The notes under the pieces are model-generated. The model ran no database searches. It was not told the DNA's origin and saw only the letters and a program-made list of their open reading frames with translations. Positions 50,846 through 60,751 of a stretch of 64,000 bases of DNA are shown here, in pieces. Location of the stretch: assembly GCA_001683735.1 (NCBI GenBank), contig LUGG01000011.1:1178001-1242000 (forward strand). Reading direction: 5' to 3'. A program made the translations under genes and the position numbers. Position 1 is the stretch's first letter; every line of letters begins with the position of its first letter. This stretch comes from Grifola frondosa. Taxonomy: Eukaryota; Basidiomycota; Agaricomycetes; Polyporales; Grifolaceae.

Positions 50846-51232
50846 TACTATTACTTGGGGGTTCCTGAAAATTTCTAGCACTTCATCTCCTACAGCATCA
50901 CCAGATGTCTTGTGCCTTTTATTTCTACATGGCATGGTAGAACAGCTCTTTAGGTACATGTTAAAAAAAGAATGGAGCAAAACCATGAAGAGGAAGGTGT
51001 TTTAGAGGTGTGCCGGAAATGACCCTCAAAATCCAGCTGCATGCAGGTAGAGTCTGACATTTTATCATGGCCAGAGAACTGCTTCTCCTTTCTAAAAAAA
51101 ACACTGTACAATGTTCAACATAATCTATATACACACTCCATGTGACCCAAGTAATATTTTATTGAGTATGGAAGGGGTGGTGATAGTTCCTGAAATATTT
51201 TGAAATTTTCAGGAACCCCCAAGTAAATAGTA
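50846..51232. mobile_element. Small TIR element, 387 bases
   Basis: The left end 50846-50875 (containing ACTTGGGGGTTCCTGAAAAT) and the right end 51202-51232 are inverted copies of each other over 30-31 bases, differing only by one extra T/A. The interior is AT-rich, carries no transposase and no ORF of note. This is a non-autonomous DNA transposon (MITE) by structure; the superfamily is unknown and a target-site duplication is not clear. Confidence 0.75.
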
Positions 51233-52226
51233 CGAACCACAAACACAAGATGCCATGTCACGAAATAATAAATGTTATTTGTCTACATTACTTGTTGAGG
51301 GCTAGACTGGACAGGTAACATGCTTTTACATGCTTCCATATGCATCATTACTTGTAAATACTACATATATATCAATTCATCCCGCTGAAATTGCAATGGC
51401 CTGGTGGTGGCTTGAGTGACGGATTAAGTCGACAGATCGGGGAATCGGACCCGGGCGGGCGGAGCAGCGCCGACATCCCACAGAAGCCAGGCAACTAGCA
51501 GTCAAGAGGCCAACTTCAGATTCTTCATGGATTCGATTCATCTGACCACATCTTGTGACGGCGGACATGACTGTTCTCGATGAAATATCCCAGCAGCCGG
51601 GCCCACATAGCCTGATTCAGGCGCACCCGTCGAGTAGCAAGCCTCCGCGAGGTGATGACGAGATCCAATCGAGAAGTTGACTGTGCATGTGAGCTGATGG
51701 CGCTCTTCGCGGCCGATTCCCTCCCTCTGCTTACTATGTCCTGTCATCTGTCATTTCCCGACCAGCACGACACAAATACACCTCGTGGGATCTCGAGATG
51801 CACTTCCAATCCAGTGCCCGCTGCGCTGATACTACCAGCCTTCTCCTCCCCCTCCCTGTGCCTCTTCCTCCACGAAACCCGACTTAGTCTGTGCTCACCG
51901 TACTGTGCGGCTGCGCTACAGCACAGAGCCATATACGCACCGGGAGGGTGATGTGGATACCAGAGCAGCCGTAAGCACACCCACAGGCCATCTTCGCAGC
52001 CGAAGGCTTGCGCACACACAGCACCAACTTGCAGCAGCACCGAAGCCGACATACCTATCAGCCGTATCGCCCTCACCGCCCTTACAAACAGCTTATAACC
52101 CCTTCTCAAAAGCCTCGCGCGCAGCACGCACCCCATTTTCTACCACACACACCGCCAATCCATCCCCGCACTTCCTTCGGCCACTCATCTCCATTCATTC
52201 GTCGACCAAGCGACGCAGATCTCCCG
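51233..52226. other. Intergenic region upstream of the SH3 protein gene
   Basis: AT-rich up to about 51375, then normal GC. No conserved coding sequence recognised; several long GC-rich frames from 51900 onward are non-homologous. The CA-rich stretch 52000-52200 looks like a 5' leader. Confidence 0.45.
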
Positions 52227-53352
52227 ATGGCCCACTCCGAAGTTCAACCCCGCGTCTCGCCCCCGCACTTCAGCTCGATCGGTGCCGATCGGCACCAAGA
52301 TGGCGGCGCATCCGAAGAGTCGCCGCCCCCGCTCACCTGGCGCACCGCCGCCGCCGACGCGATCGCGGGCATCCACTACACGCTCGAGGCGTTCCCGTCG
52401 TCCCCGTACATCCTCCGTGGCCCGCCGTTCTCACGAGAGCCCGTCGACGTCGAGGCGGGCGAACGTATCGTGCTGATCGAGGAGGTCGGCGAGCACGCCG
52501 TGCGCGTGCGCGTCGTACGCACGGGCATGGTCGGGCTCGTCCCTGCGTGGAACGTGGAGGGTGCACTGGAACGGCTCGCACGTATCAATATGGCGTTCAA
52601 CGAGGCAGTGAGTCCCTTCTCCTTCTCCCACCCAACTTAAACGGCGCTGACGTTTCGGACAGACGACATGCCCGGCGGAGAGCCGCGTGCGCGCACGGCG
52701 ACGAAGCGAGTCCGACGTGGAGCGGCTCGACATCGCGCACGTCCACGCGCGCTGCCTCCCGACTGCGGCACGCTTCCACATCAACAACGGCAGCAGCTCG
52801 AGTTCCGACGACGAGTCTGAGGATGAGTACGACGCGGATCCGCACGTTCCCCCGAGGCGCCGAACGGAGCCTGCAGTGTTCGAGGCGGAGCCGACCATGA
52901 TGGAGGTTGCTGCGCCCGTGCGTCCGAGTAAGTCCGTCGTGTTCAAGGAGAGCGCGCGGAGAGTGGTGTTCCGCTATCCGAGCGAGGCGCTCGTCGACGC
53001 GTACTGCGGGCCGGACGAGGAGGGAGAGGAAGAGGGGGACGATGAGTGGTGGTGGCAGGGCTGGGAGGAGCAGCATGGAGATGAGAATGCTGAGGCGTAC
53101 GAGTTTGATGTGGGTATGGACGCGAAGGCAAAACGACAGAGCCGTGAAGTCTCTGATGTCGAGTTGGAGGTGACCGCGGAGTTCTTGTCGGGTCTTCGGT
53201 CAGTTGGTCAGAGAACTAAAAATCGGACCATCGTTGGTGCATGTCCTCGAAGCACACGGAGTTGGATTGGATTGGCTTGTGTTGATTGGATTGTCGAATC
53301 GTTTGCATCGTTCGGACTTCCGGTACTACTCGATATCCATTGGATCCTGTAA
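52227..53352 (+). CDS. SH3-domain protein with acidic C-terminus
   Basis: About 355 residues. After a proline/serine N-terminus an SH3-like domain is visible: PVDVEAGERIVLIEEVGEHA with VRVRVVRTGMVGLVPAWNVE and GALERLARINMAFNEATTCP. The distal LVPAWNVE strand resembles SH3 domains of Bud14/Tea4-type polarity proteins. The rest is a serine/acidic region (SSSSDDESEDEYD) and a conserved stretch SKSVVFKESARRVVFRYPSE with an acidic, Trp-rich block (WWWQGWEEQHGDEN). Exons: 52227-52607 and 52663-53352, in phase. Bud14/Tea4 relationship is a guess from the domain; function otherwise unknown. Very GC-rich codon use compared with neighbours. Confidence 0.72.
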
Positions 53353-53729
53353 CACTTGTAACATCATCGGAACTTATACTTAGCTTCCTGTAGTCATCAT
53401 ATTAATTAATTCATGTCGTCTCACCGTGCTGATGCAAACTGCGGTCACAACGGGGGCTATTAGCAGAGCAATGAGCATTGATTTACTACGGGCGCGTACG
53501 CGAACTGAACACGTGACCGCGTAGCGCTGTGGTGGATATGACGTCGACGAAACGTCGATGGTGCAACTCAGACAGGCCGCACAAGGCCGTACGCGTTTAA
53601 ATAGCTATGCATATCTTCTCGCTCTCTTACCTAACCCTCGCCATCTCTCCGCATCCGCTAGAACGAGCTCTGAAGAGCTAAACGCTCACTCACTGTTTTC
53701 TCGTGAATTTTGTCGCCAGGGAATTGTAG
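53353..53729. other. Intergenic region, promoter of the phosphate carrier
   Basis: No coding signal seen. TTTAAATAG at about 53595, 130 bases before the ATG, may serve as a TATA-like element. Confidence 0.4.
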
Positions 53730-55171
53730 ATGGCATCTTCCAGCAGGAAGGCATCGGCGACCTCGAAGGAACCGTTCGTTGTGCCCCAATTTACATCCAA
53801 GGACTACTCGTCGTTTTTCCTTGCCGGTGCGCAAAGACGTACTTTCATTCCTCTCAACGCCGCTGACCGTTGCTTTTATGCATGCCTGCAGGAGCACTAT
53901 GTTGCACGTAAGTAGTCCCAATTCCATGAATCGCACACGCACACTCACCCGCGTTGGCAACAAGAATCACACACGGAGGAATGACGCGTGCGTGCAAGTA
54001 TGGCGATGATAGCCTTATCTCACTTCATTTTCCGCGCGTCAGCTATTGACGTCGTCAAGACGCGCATCCAGATAGACCCCGCGCTTGCACGCCATTCCCT
54101 CCTCTCCGGTACACGCTACATCGTCGCGCAAGAAGGGCCCGCTGCGCTCCTCACGGGCTTCGGGCCCACCGCCGTCGGCTACCTCGCCCAGGTACGTCCG
54201 CGCCCGCGCCAGCAAGCACTCCCGCACAGCTAATCCACACTGACGCCATACCAGGGTGGCGCGAAGTTCGCTGGGTACGAGTTCTGGAAGAAGCAGTTCG
54301 TGCAGATCGCGGGCGACCAGGAAGCCGCGGTCGCGCACCGCACCGCGATCTACCTCGGCGCATCGAGCGTCGCTGAGTGCGCCCCTTTTGCGAGCGCATG
54401 CATGCGTGCGTCTGCTGACCGCCTGCCTGCAGGTTCTTCGCGGACATCCTCCTGACGCCCCTCGAGGCGACGCGCATCCGGCTCGTGTCGCAGCGGCACT
54501 ACGCGTCCGGGCTGCTTTCTGGCTTCGCGCGCCTGGCGCGCGAGGAGGGCGTACGCGGGTTGTATGCGGGGTTCCTCCCCATCCTCTGCAAGTGCGCCCC
54601 TTCTCGCCCTTCCCCGGGGCTGGCTTGCTGATGCATGCGCGCACAGACAGATCCCGTACGCGATTGGGCAGTTCACGGTGAACGAGTTCTGCCACGAGCT
54701 CGCGTTCCGGAATATGTCCGAGGAGACGCGCCGCACGCTCACGCCTGGCTCCAAATTCGGCATCAGCCTCGGGAGCGGGATCATCGCGGGCTTCGCCGCT
54801 GCCATCCTCAGTCAGGTGCGCTGCATCCTTTCGCCGTGGTCGCTTTGTTCACGTATTTATGCTGTGCACAGCCGGCGGCACGCTGCTATCGCAGATTAAC
54901 AAGGGGCACGGGCCGCAGGGCTCCATGGCGTACAGACTGCGCGTGCTCGCGCAGCAGGCGGGTGTGCGCGGGTTGTTTGTGGGGCTCGGCCCGCGGATGG
55001 TCATGACCGCGGGGCTCGTTTCGGGCCAGTTCTTGCTGTATGGCGCGATCAAGGACGGTGAGTGCCATTATTGGGTCGGAAGCGGAGAGCTGATTGCTTT
55101 CGTGGGGTGGACGCACAGCATTGGGCGCGCCTCCGGGCTTGGAGATCCATAAGGAGAGCTCGAAGCGTTGA
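53730..55171 (+). CDS. MIR1: Mitochondrial phosphate carrier (PiC/Mir1)
   Basis: Inner-membrane carrier importing phosphate with H+ for ATP synthesis. Three mitochondrial carrier repeats are visible: [12 protein letters not shown] (PxDxxKxR) and [39 protein letters not shown] and [40 protein letters not shown] and [20 protein letters not shown]. Exons: 53730-53826, 53892-53907, 53965-53987, 54043-54191, 54255-54376, 54433-54591, 54647-54815, 54872-55057, 55119-55171. Exons 2 and 3 are only 16 and 23 bases, yet give ALCCTITHGGMTPIDVV in frame. In exon 8 one base is missing near 54880 (repair gives PADTLL). Exons 6-9 are duplicated at 57150. Confidence 0.94.
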
Positions 55172-55514
55172 AGTGGAGTGGCGGAGATTGCGACACGGAT
55201 ATACTTGATGTGGGGGACTCTGTATGTTCGCCGCTAGAATCTTACATAGAGTAGAGCATTAGAGAATCATCCTAATCTAATTGTCTGAAGATGTTTCAGA
55301 ACGAGATCACGGAGTGAGAGGAGCTGTAGTACGTGCGCGAGACCACCTAACGTATGCGTCGTCGCTTTTCCTTGTGGTGTCCTCTGGGTGTGACTTGCGC
55401 CGGCTCCAAACTCGGAAGTGCCACGCGCGTGTTTCGCATCATGTGATCGCGTCGATCGTGTTTGTAGTGGCGCCTCAATTGCTCGCCACACGTTCATTCG
55501 AGCACTCCTCTCTC

Positions 55515-56309
55515 ATGCCTCGTCCAAAAGCTGCTCAGACATGGGTCCCCAATGCCGAAGAACAACGTACTATCGATAAGATCGCTGACTATGCACTCAT
55601 TGCGGAGCGCTGCCTCGCACACGTCCGCACAGTCGACCCCCTAATTGCGGAACCACTCTGGATAGCAATCAAGGCGGAGTGGGCAAAAGACCCAGCAAAG
55701 TATCCATCCGTGATTGGACCACTCCCTAATGAGACAGATAAGGCTACGTGGAAGAAGTTCGGTGGCAAGTCGTTCTCAACCAAAGTAGAAGAGATATGTA
55801 GGAAGGAGCCTCACACAACCTCCGAGTGCGTTCCTTTACATGTTTTTCTCGGCACGGTCTCTCATTTGTTTTGTTTTGGTTTACTAGCTATATCAATGCA
55901 TATTTTGCAGTTACTAGCGGTCTGCAAGGTATCAGTCGGCTGGAACTCTGGCAGCACCCGTTCTCTGGGGAGTTCTATTACCGCGCAAATCTCATAGTGT
56001 AAGTCGTACCCATGACACCGCCTATTTATGTGTACTCACTGTTCATTCTCAGGCAAAAGGCGGATCAGGCTGCTGTCAATGCCATTCTCGAGCAAGAGAA
56101 CAAAGCACAAACACCCCTTCGAATGGGTTGGGGAGACGATTTGCGTGTACGAACCAGAGCTAGACAAATGTGTAGAATACACAGTCGTGGACTGTGGTTC
56201 GAGTGCGCGCAAAGGTCAATGGGTCACGATTCAGGAAGGCTCGAGTGGTCCCCAGCGAGATATATCCGTGGATGAGATGGTCGATATGTTGAAGAGACGC
56301 ATCGAGTAG
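55515..56309 (+). CDS. Unknown small protein, copy A of a tandem pair
   Basis: I do not recognise a family. Start MPRPKAAQTWVPNAEEQRTI, then KIADYALIAERCLAHVRTVD, WIAIKAEWAKDPAKYPSVIG, PNETDKATWKKFGGKSFSTK, GEFYYRANLIV, KADQAAVNAILEQENKAQ and a C-terminal block FEWVGETICVYEPELDKCVE with WVTIQEG and DEMVDMLKRRIE. Exons 55515-55797, 55911-55998 and 56053-56309; the first junctions are in phase in both copies. Near 56116 this copy lacks a few bases present in copy B and the frame shifts before FEWVGE. No signal peptide or membrane helix; presumably cytosolic. Confidence 0.6.
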
Positions 56310-56849
56310 TGTCTTCCTTTTGTGTCAGTTGTGTTTAATATGTACTTGTAATCGAGGATAGTTTGTTTACAGCGGTTATGCCATGTTGTCGATGATCGAC
56401 GCTGCGCTGCCAGGTTGCGACCTAATGTCTAGATACTCCCACATGCCCTTGGCCCATCGTAACTCGTTCTGTAGCTCCAACATGACCTACGCGTTTAGCG
56501 ACTTTATTTAGTAAACCAAGCGCTTGCGAGTACTAGCTCAGCGATCTCAGTTTCGTCGGTGGCATTAGACGTCGCACTCAGGCTAGTTGTAACATTAGCT
56601 TGAACAATATGCACAAGAGATCGGCTTGACCAGGGCTTCGTATCCATGACATAAGCGTACATGGCCAGGAGATCCAAGCACGCTCGCGCCCCCGCCAAAG
56701 ATGGCAACTGAAGTAGAATGACTGAAAGGCTAACGGTGCGTCGCCGCGAAGTTGTTTCAGTGGTTCAATTCTGTGCTGTTTATGTCTACGACCAATCGTC
56801 CAATTAGGATTGTTGGCAAAGAGACAAGAGCAAGGAGATCTTCCTATTC
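56310..56849. other. Insertion between the two duplicated units
   Basis: In the second unit the corresponding spacer is only about 105 bases (58976-59079), so about 430 bases here are extra, or were deleted there. On the minus strand 56707-56504 reads SLAGARACLDLLAMYAYVMD and continues to a stop; it resembles the end of a helical protein but I cannot name it. Confidence 0.4.
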
Positions 56850-57149
56850 ACCAATGTCCATAGCCCGGCCGCCTTTGCCACAGGTCAACACATCACAGTA
56901 TCCCTCCGTCGTCGTTCTGGGTGACAGTATTTATGACCTCCAGCTGCATCCTAACGGATTCTTCCGCGGTCTGCATCACGAACTTCGCACCAGGGCTGAC
57001 GCTGATCGCCTGCGCCGTGAATTTAGCGAGTGCATCTTCTAACGCTGTACATCATGGTGACCTATACATTAGTCAATGTCCTTCCAGTGGCACAAAAGAA
57101 GGAACATACGCGCGTATCGGGAGTATCAACTATTCCGGAGCATAACGAA
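56850..57149 (-). pseudogene. 3' fragment of the SDR gene (duplicate of 59090-59410)
   Basis: About 300 bases parallel the 3' end of the SDR gene: CCGGCCGCCTTTGCCACAGG, CTGCATCACGAACTTCGC and ATTCCGGAGCATAACGAAAC each match positions from 59108 to 59409 with scattered differences and small indels. No start, no complete frame. It ends exactly where the phosphate-carrier fragment begins. Confidence 0.7.
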
Positions 57150-57830
57150 ACTTCGTGTCGCAGCGGCACTATGTGTCCGGGCTGCTCTTGGGCCTTGCAT
57201 GCCTCGCGCACGAAGAGGGCATGTGCGGACTATATGCGGCGGGGTTCCTTCCCATCCTCTGCAAGTGCGTCCCTTCTCGCCCTTCCCGGGGGTTGGCTTG
57301 CTGATGCTGGAGCGCGCAGACAGATCCCGTACGCGATTGGGCAGTTCACGGTCAACGAGTTCTGCCACGGGCTCGCGTTCCGGAGCATGTCCGAGGAAAC
57401 GCACCGCACGCTCACGCCTGGCGCCAAGTTTGGCATCAGCCTCGGGAGCGGGATCGTCGCGGGCTTTGCAACCGCCATCCTCAGCCATCGACGTGATAGC
57501 TTTACTTACCCATGCCATGCGCAGCCAGCCGATACGCCGCTGTTGCAGATTAACAAGGGGCATGGGCCGCAGGGCTCCATGGCGTACAGGCTGCGCGTGC
57601 TCGCGCAGCAGGCGGGCGTGCGCGGGCTGTTTGCGGGGCTGGCGCACGGATAGTCATGGTCGCTATGCTTGTTTCGGGCCAGTTCTTGCTGTACAATGCG
57701 ATAAAGTAGGTTTTGTGCCGTTGCTAGGTGTGGTCGGAAACGAGGAGCTGACTGCTTTCGTGGGATGAACACAAAGCGTTGGGCGCGCCGCCGGGCTTGG
57801 AGATCCATGAGAAGAGTTCAAAGGTTTTAT
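57150..57830 (+). pseudogene. 3' fragment of the phosphate carrier gene (exons 6-9)
   Basis: Begins inside carrier exon 6 (TCGTGTCGCAGCGGCACTA matches 54483) and runs through sequences equal to exons 6, 7, 8 and 9 including their introns. Parts still read as carrier, for example [38 protein letters not shown] and [18 protein letters not shown], but there is an inserted codon-like change near 57238, loss of the end of exon 8 frame at 57645 and no 5' half. Non-functional relic. Confidence 0.82.
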
Positions 57831-58169
57831 GTGGAGTGCCGGAAATGAGTATACCTGACGTGGGAGACTCCCTACGTTCGTCGTTGGAATCTTATATAGA
57901 GTAGAGCATCAGAGAATCGTCCTAATCTAACTGTCTGAGGGTGTTTCAGAACGAGATCGTGGAGTGAAAGGAGCTGGAGTACGTGCGCGAGACCACCTAA
58001 CGTATGCGCCGTCGCTTTTCCTTGCGGTGTCCTCTGGGTGTGACTTGCGCTGACTCCAAACCCGGAAGAAACTTGGCAGTGCCACACGCGTGTTTTGCAT
58101 CATGTGATCGCGTCGATCGTGTTTGTAGTGCACGCCACATGTCCATTCCAGCACTCCTCTCTAACTCTC

Positions 58170-58975
58170 ATGCCTCGTCCCAGAGATGCTCAGACATGGG
58201 TCCCCAATGCCGAAGAACAACAAACCATCAACAAGATCGCTGACTATGCACTTATTGCTGAGCGATGTGCCGCACACCTCCGCACAGTCGATCCCCTAAT
58301 TACGGGACCACTCTGGACAGCAATCAAGACGGAGTGGGCAAAAGACCCAGCAAAGTACCCATCCGTGATTGGACCACTCCCTAATGAGACAGATAAGGCC
58401 ACGTGGAACAAGTTTGGTGGCAAGTCGTTCTCAACCAAAGTAGAAGAGATATGTAGGAAGGAGCCTCACACAACCTCCGAGTGCGTTCCTTTACATGTTT
58501 TTTCTCAGCATGGTTTTCTCATTTGTTTTGTTTTGGTTTAATAGCTATATCAATGTGTATTTTGCAGTCACTAGCGGTGTGCAAGGCATTAACGACCTGG
58601 AACTCGACGAGCACAAGTTCGATGGGGAGTTCTTTTACCGCGCGAATCTTATAGTGTAGGTCGTACCATGACGCCTCCTATGTATGCACACTTACAGCTC
58701 ATTCTCAGACAAAAGGCACTTCGAGTGAAGCTGCTGTCAACGCCACTCTCGAGCAAGAGAACAAAGCACAAAACGAGAACCCCTTCGAATGGGTTGGGGA
58801 GACGATTTGCGTGTACGAGCCAGAGCTAAGTAGGCATGTAGAATACACAGTCGTGGACTGTACTTCAAGCGTGCTCAAAGGTCAGTGGGTCACGATTCAG
58901 GAAGACTCATGTGGTCCCCATAGAGATATACCTTATGATGAGATGGTCGATATGTTAAAGAGACGTGTGATTTAA
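58170..58975 (+). CDS. Unknown small protein, copy B of a tandem pair
   Basis: Close paralogue of the gene at 55515 (MPRPRDAQTWVPNAEEQQTI; KIADYALIAERCAAHLRTVD; IKTEWAKDPAKYPSVIG). Exon structure is the same: 58170-58452, 58568 to about 58655, then about 58709-58975, ending DEMVDMLKRRVI. The C-terminal block AAVNATLEQENKAQNENPFE with WVGETICVYEPEL is intact in this copy, but a frame shift is needed near 58722 (KALRV versus SSEAAV). Upstream 300 bases are also duplicated from copy A, so both could share regulation. Function unknown. Confidence 0.58.
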
Positions 58976-59079
58976 GATAGCGTGTGGGCTACTTTGTATA
59001 CTACCCCATCTGTACTGCCTTGTAAACTTGAGTTGAACCGTATTATCCACTGATCATGATCGAGCTCAGTTCTCATCAT

Positions 59080-60199
59080 TCAGAGGTACACGCCAATGTC
59101 CATGGCACGCCCGCCTTTTCCACCGGCCAATACGTCCAAACCCCTATGCGACAGCAAGCCTCCAGCATCGTTCTGCGTGACAGCATTCATAACCTTCAGC
59201 TGCTTTCTGACTGACTCTTCTGGGGTCTGCATCGCGAAATTCGCGCCGGGGTTCACTTTCATGGCTCGCGCCGTAAATTTAGCCAGTGCGTTTTCCAACG
59301 CAGCGACGTCATGGCCCCCTATATGTTGGTAAATATCCTCCCAGTAGCACAAAACGAGGAAATATGCGCACGCGTATTGATAGTATCGACGATTCCGGGG
59401 CACAACGAAACCACCGTGAAGCCTTCGTCTTCGAGCATCACCGCGTACTTCGCAGCAACTACGGCGGAAGCTCCTTGGCTCGGTCCGATCGCGGCCATGT
59501 ATCCATGTCGTGCCTTCCACACGAAATCCGGATCTCCCCCGCCGGCACCGATCACGACAATCTTCTTCGTTGTGCCCTTGCGCAGCAATGGGAGGAAGGC
59601 ATTGATGGTGTGTATGATGCCGAGTACATTGACCTTGAACTAATTTATTGTTATCAGAGGATATGAAGCATAGTTCCTCAGCACACTCACCGAGTCGATG
59701 AAGTCGGCATCAAGAGCTTCGGGGCTTTCACTAAGAAATAATTCAATCATGTTCTAACTCAAAGTGAAGAATTAAAAAATGAACTCACTAGTCTTCGAAT
59801 GTGTAGAAGAAAGTTTCGTTCTTGAATTTCGCGGCGTTATGGATGAGAACGTCCAGCGAGCCACCGCTAATCTTGGCGACTTCGTCCGCCGCCGCCTACA
59901 CAGAATTTCTGTCATTGAACATTCTGACATCAAAATAATGCCTACTTTGAGGCTTGTTGTATTGACTACGTCGGCCTCAATTATGTGCACGTTCTTTGCG
60001 GTCTCAGCAATAGCAGCCAGCTGGGTAGCTGTACCCTTGTCTCTTACTGTAGCGAACACGGTGTTCTTGGGATCAGATGCCTTGTAACAATGCCGTTAGC
60101 AACCACGAAGCAGGATCAATACACATATCCACGCACCAGTTGACGAACATATTCCAAGCCAATACCCTTGGAGCTTCCAATGATGGCGTACGATGGCAT
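59080..60199 (-). CDS. Short-chain dehydrogenase/reductase-like protein, catalytic Tyr/Lys missing
   Basis: Classical SDR fold protein of about 265 residues. N-terminal Rossmann motif MPSYAIIGSSKGIGLEYVRQ (SxGIG-type), NTVFATVRDK, VHIIEADV, SLDVLIHNAAKF (NAA motif), NVLGIIHTINAFLPLLRKGT, KKIVVIGAGGGDPDFVWKAR, FTVVSLCPGIVDT. In place of the usual YxxxK, the sequence at about 59460 reads AIGPSQGASAVVAAKYA: aligned with relatives (AYGISKAAAN..VAKYA) the Tyr is Ile and the Lys is Gln, and the Ser after VVI is Gly. It may bind NAD(P) without reducing anything. Introns at about 60130, 59890, 59750 and 59660 are short. End at 59080. Confidence 0.78.
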
Positions 60200-60751
60200 T
60201 TCAGTAGTCTAAATTGAAAGCAAACAGGATGGTAAACGCTGCTTTATATGATCCTGCGAATGTCTAGACGCTCTGAAATTTAGGTGGTGCCGGCCGGATA
60301 CGCAGGTCTATGGCAGGGATTTATAATCTCCATCGGGAAATAGATTGATAGCACGCCCTTCGAACCTATAGCCTCTGTAGCCTGAGCATGATCATTATCG
60401 CTGGTAGCACATACCGTCAACTTTGTAGGACAGGGAAGAACCAGAACTGCGAATGTCCCTTGGTAGTAGAACACTCAAGCTCGTTCGTGGCGAATAACAC
60501 AACTATCCGGCAGCCTCGCCCGAAATCAGTCGTTGACATATTCATATGAGTAGATCCCCGCCGACCCCGTCCGAACTTGAAGCAAATATCCATAAGTGTG
60601 ATCTTGTGGCGCGCAACCGGAATCTCATCGCTGGTTAAGTTTTCGAGTACACTTGGAATTATTGCACGCAGGCAAATAATTAATGCCAGTCGACATTAGT
60701 TTAGTCTCGACGCACATTATGTACTGCTGTGACCTGAAAATAAATGAAATA
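60200..60751. other. Intergenic region, promoter of the SDR
   Basis: No conserved coding sequence seen on either strand. The MSH5 stop lies at 60752-60754 on the minus strand and the SDR start at 60199, so the SDR promoter and the MSH5 3' region share this stretch. Confidence 0.45.

Noticed and set aside
52431..53076. Long minus-strand frames opposite the SH3 gene
   Set aside because: High GC makes all frames open; only the plus frame shows an SH3 strand pattern and a matching intron at 52608-52662.
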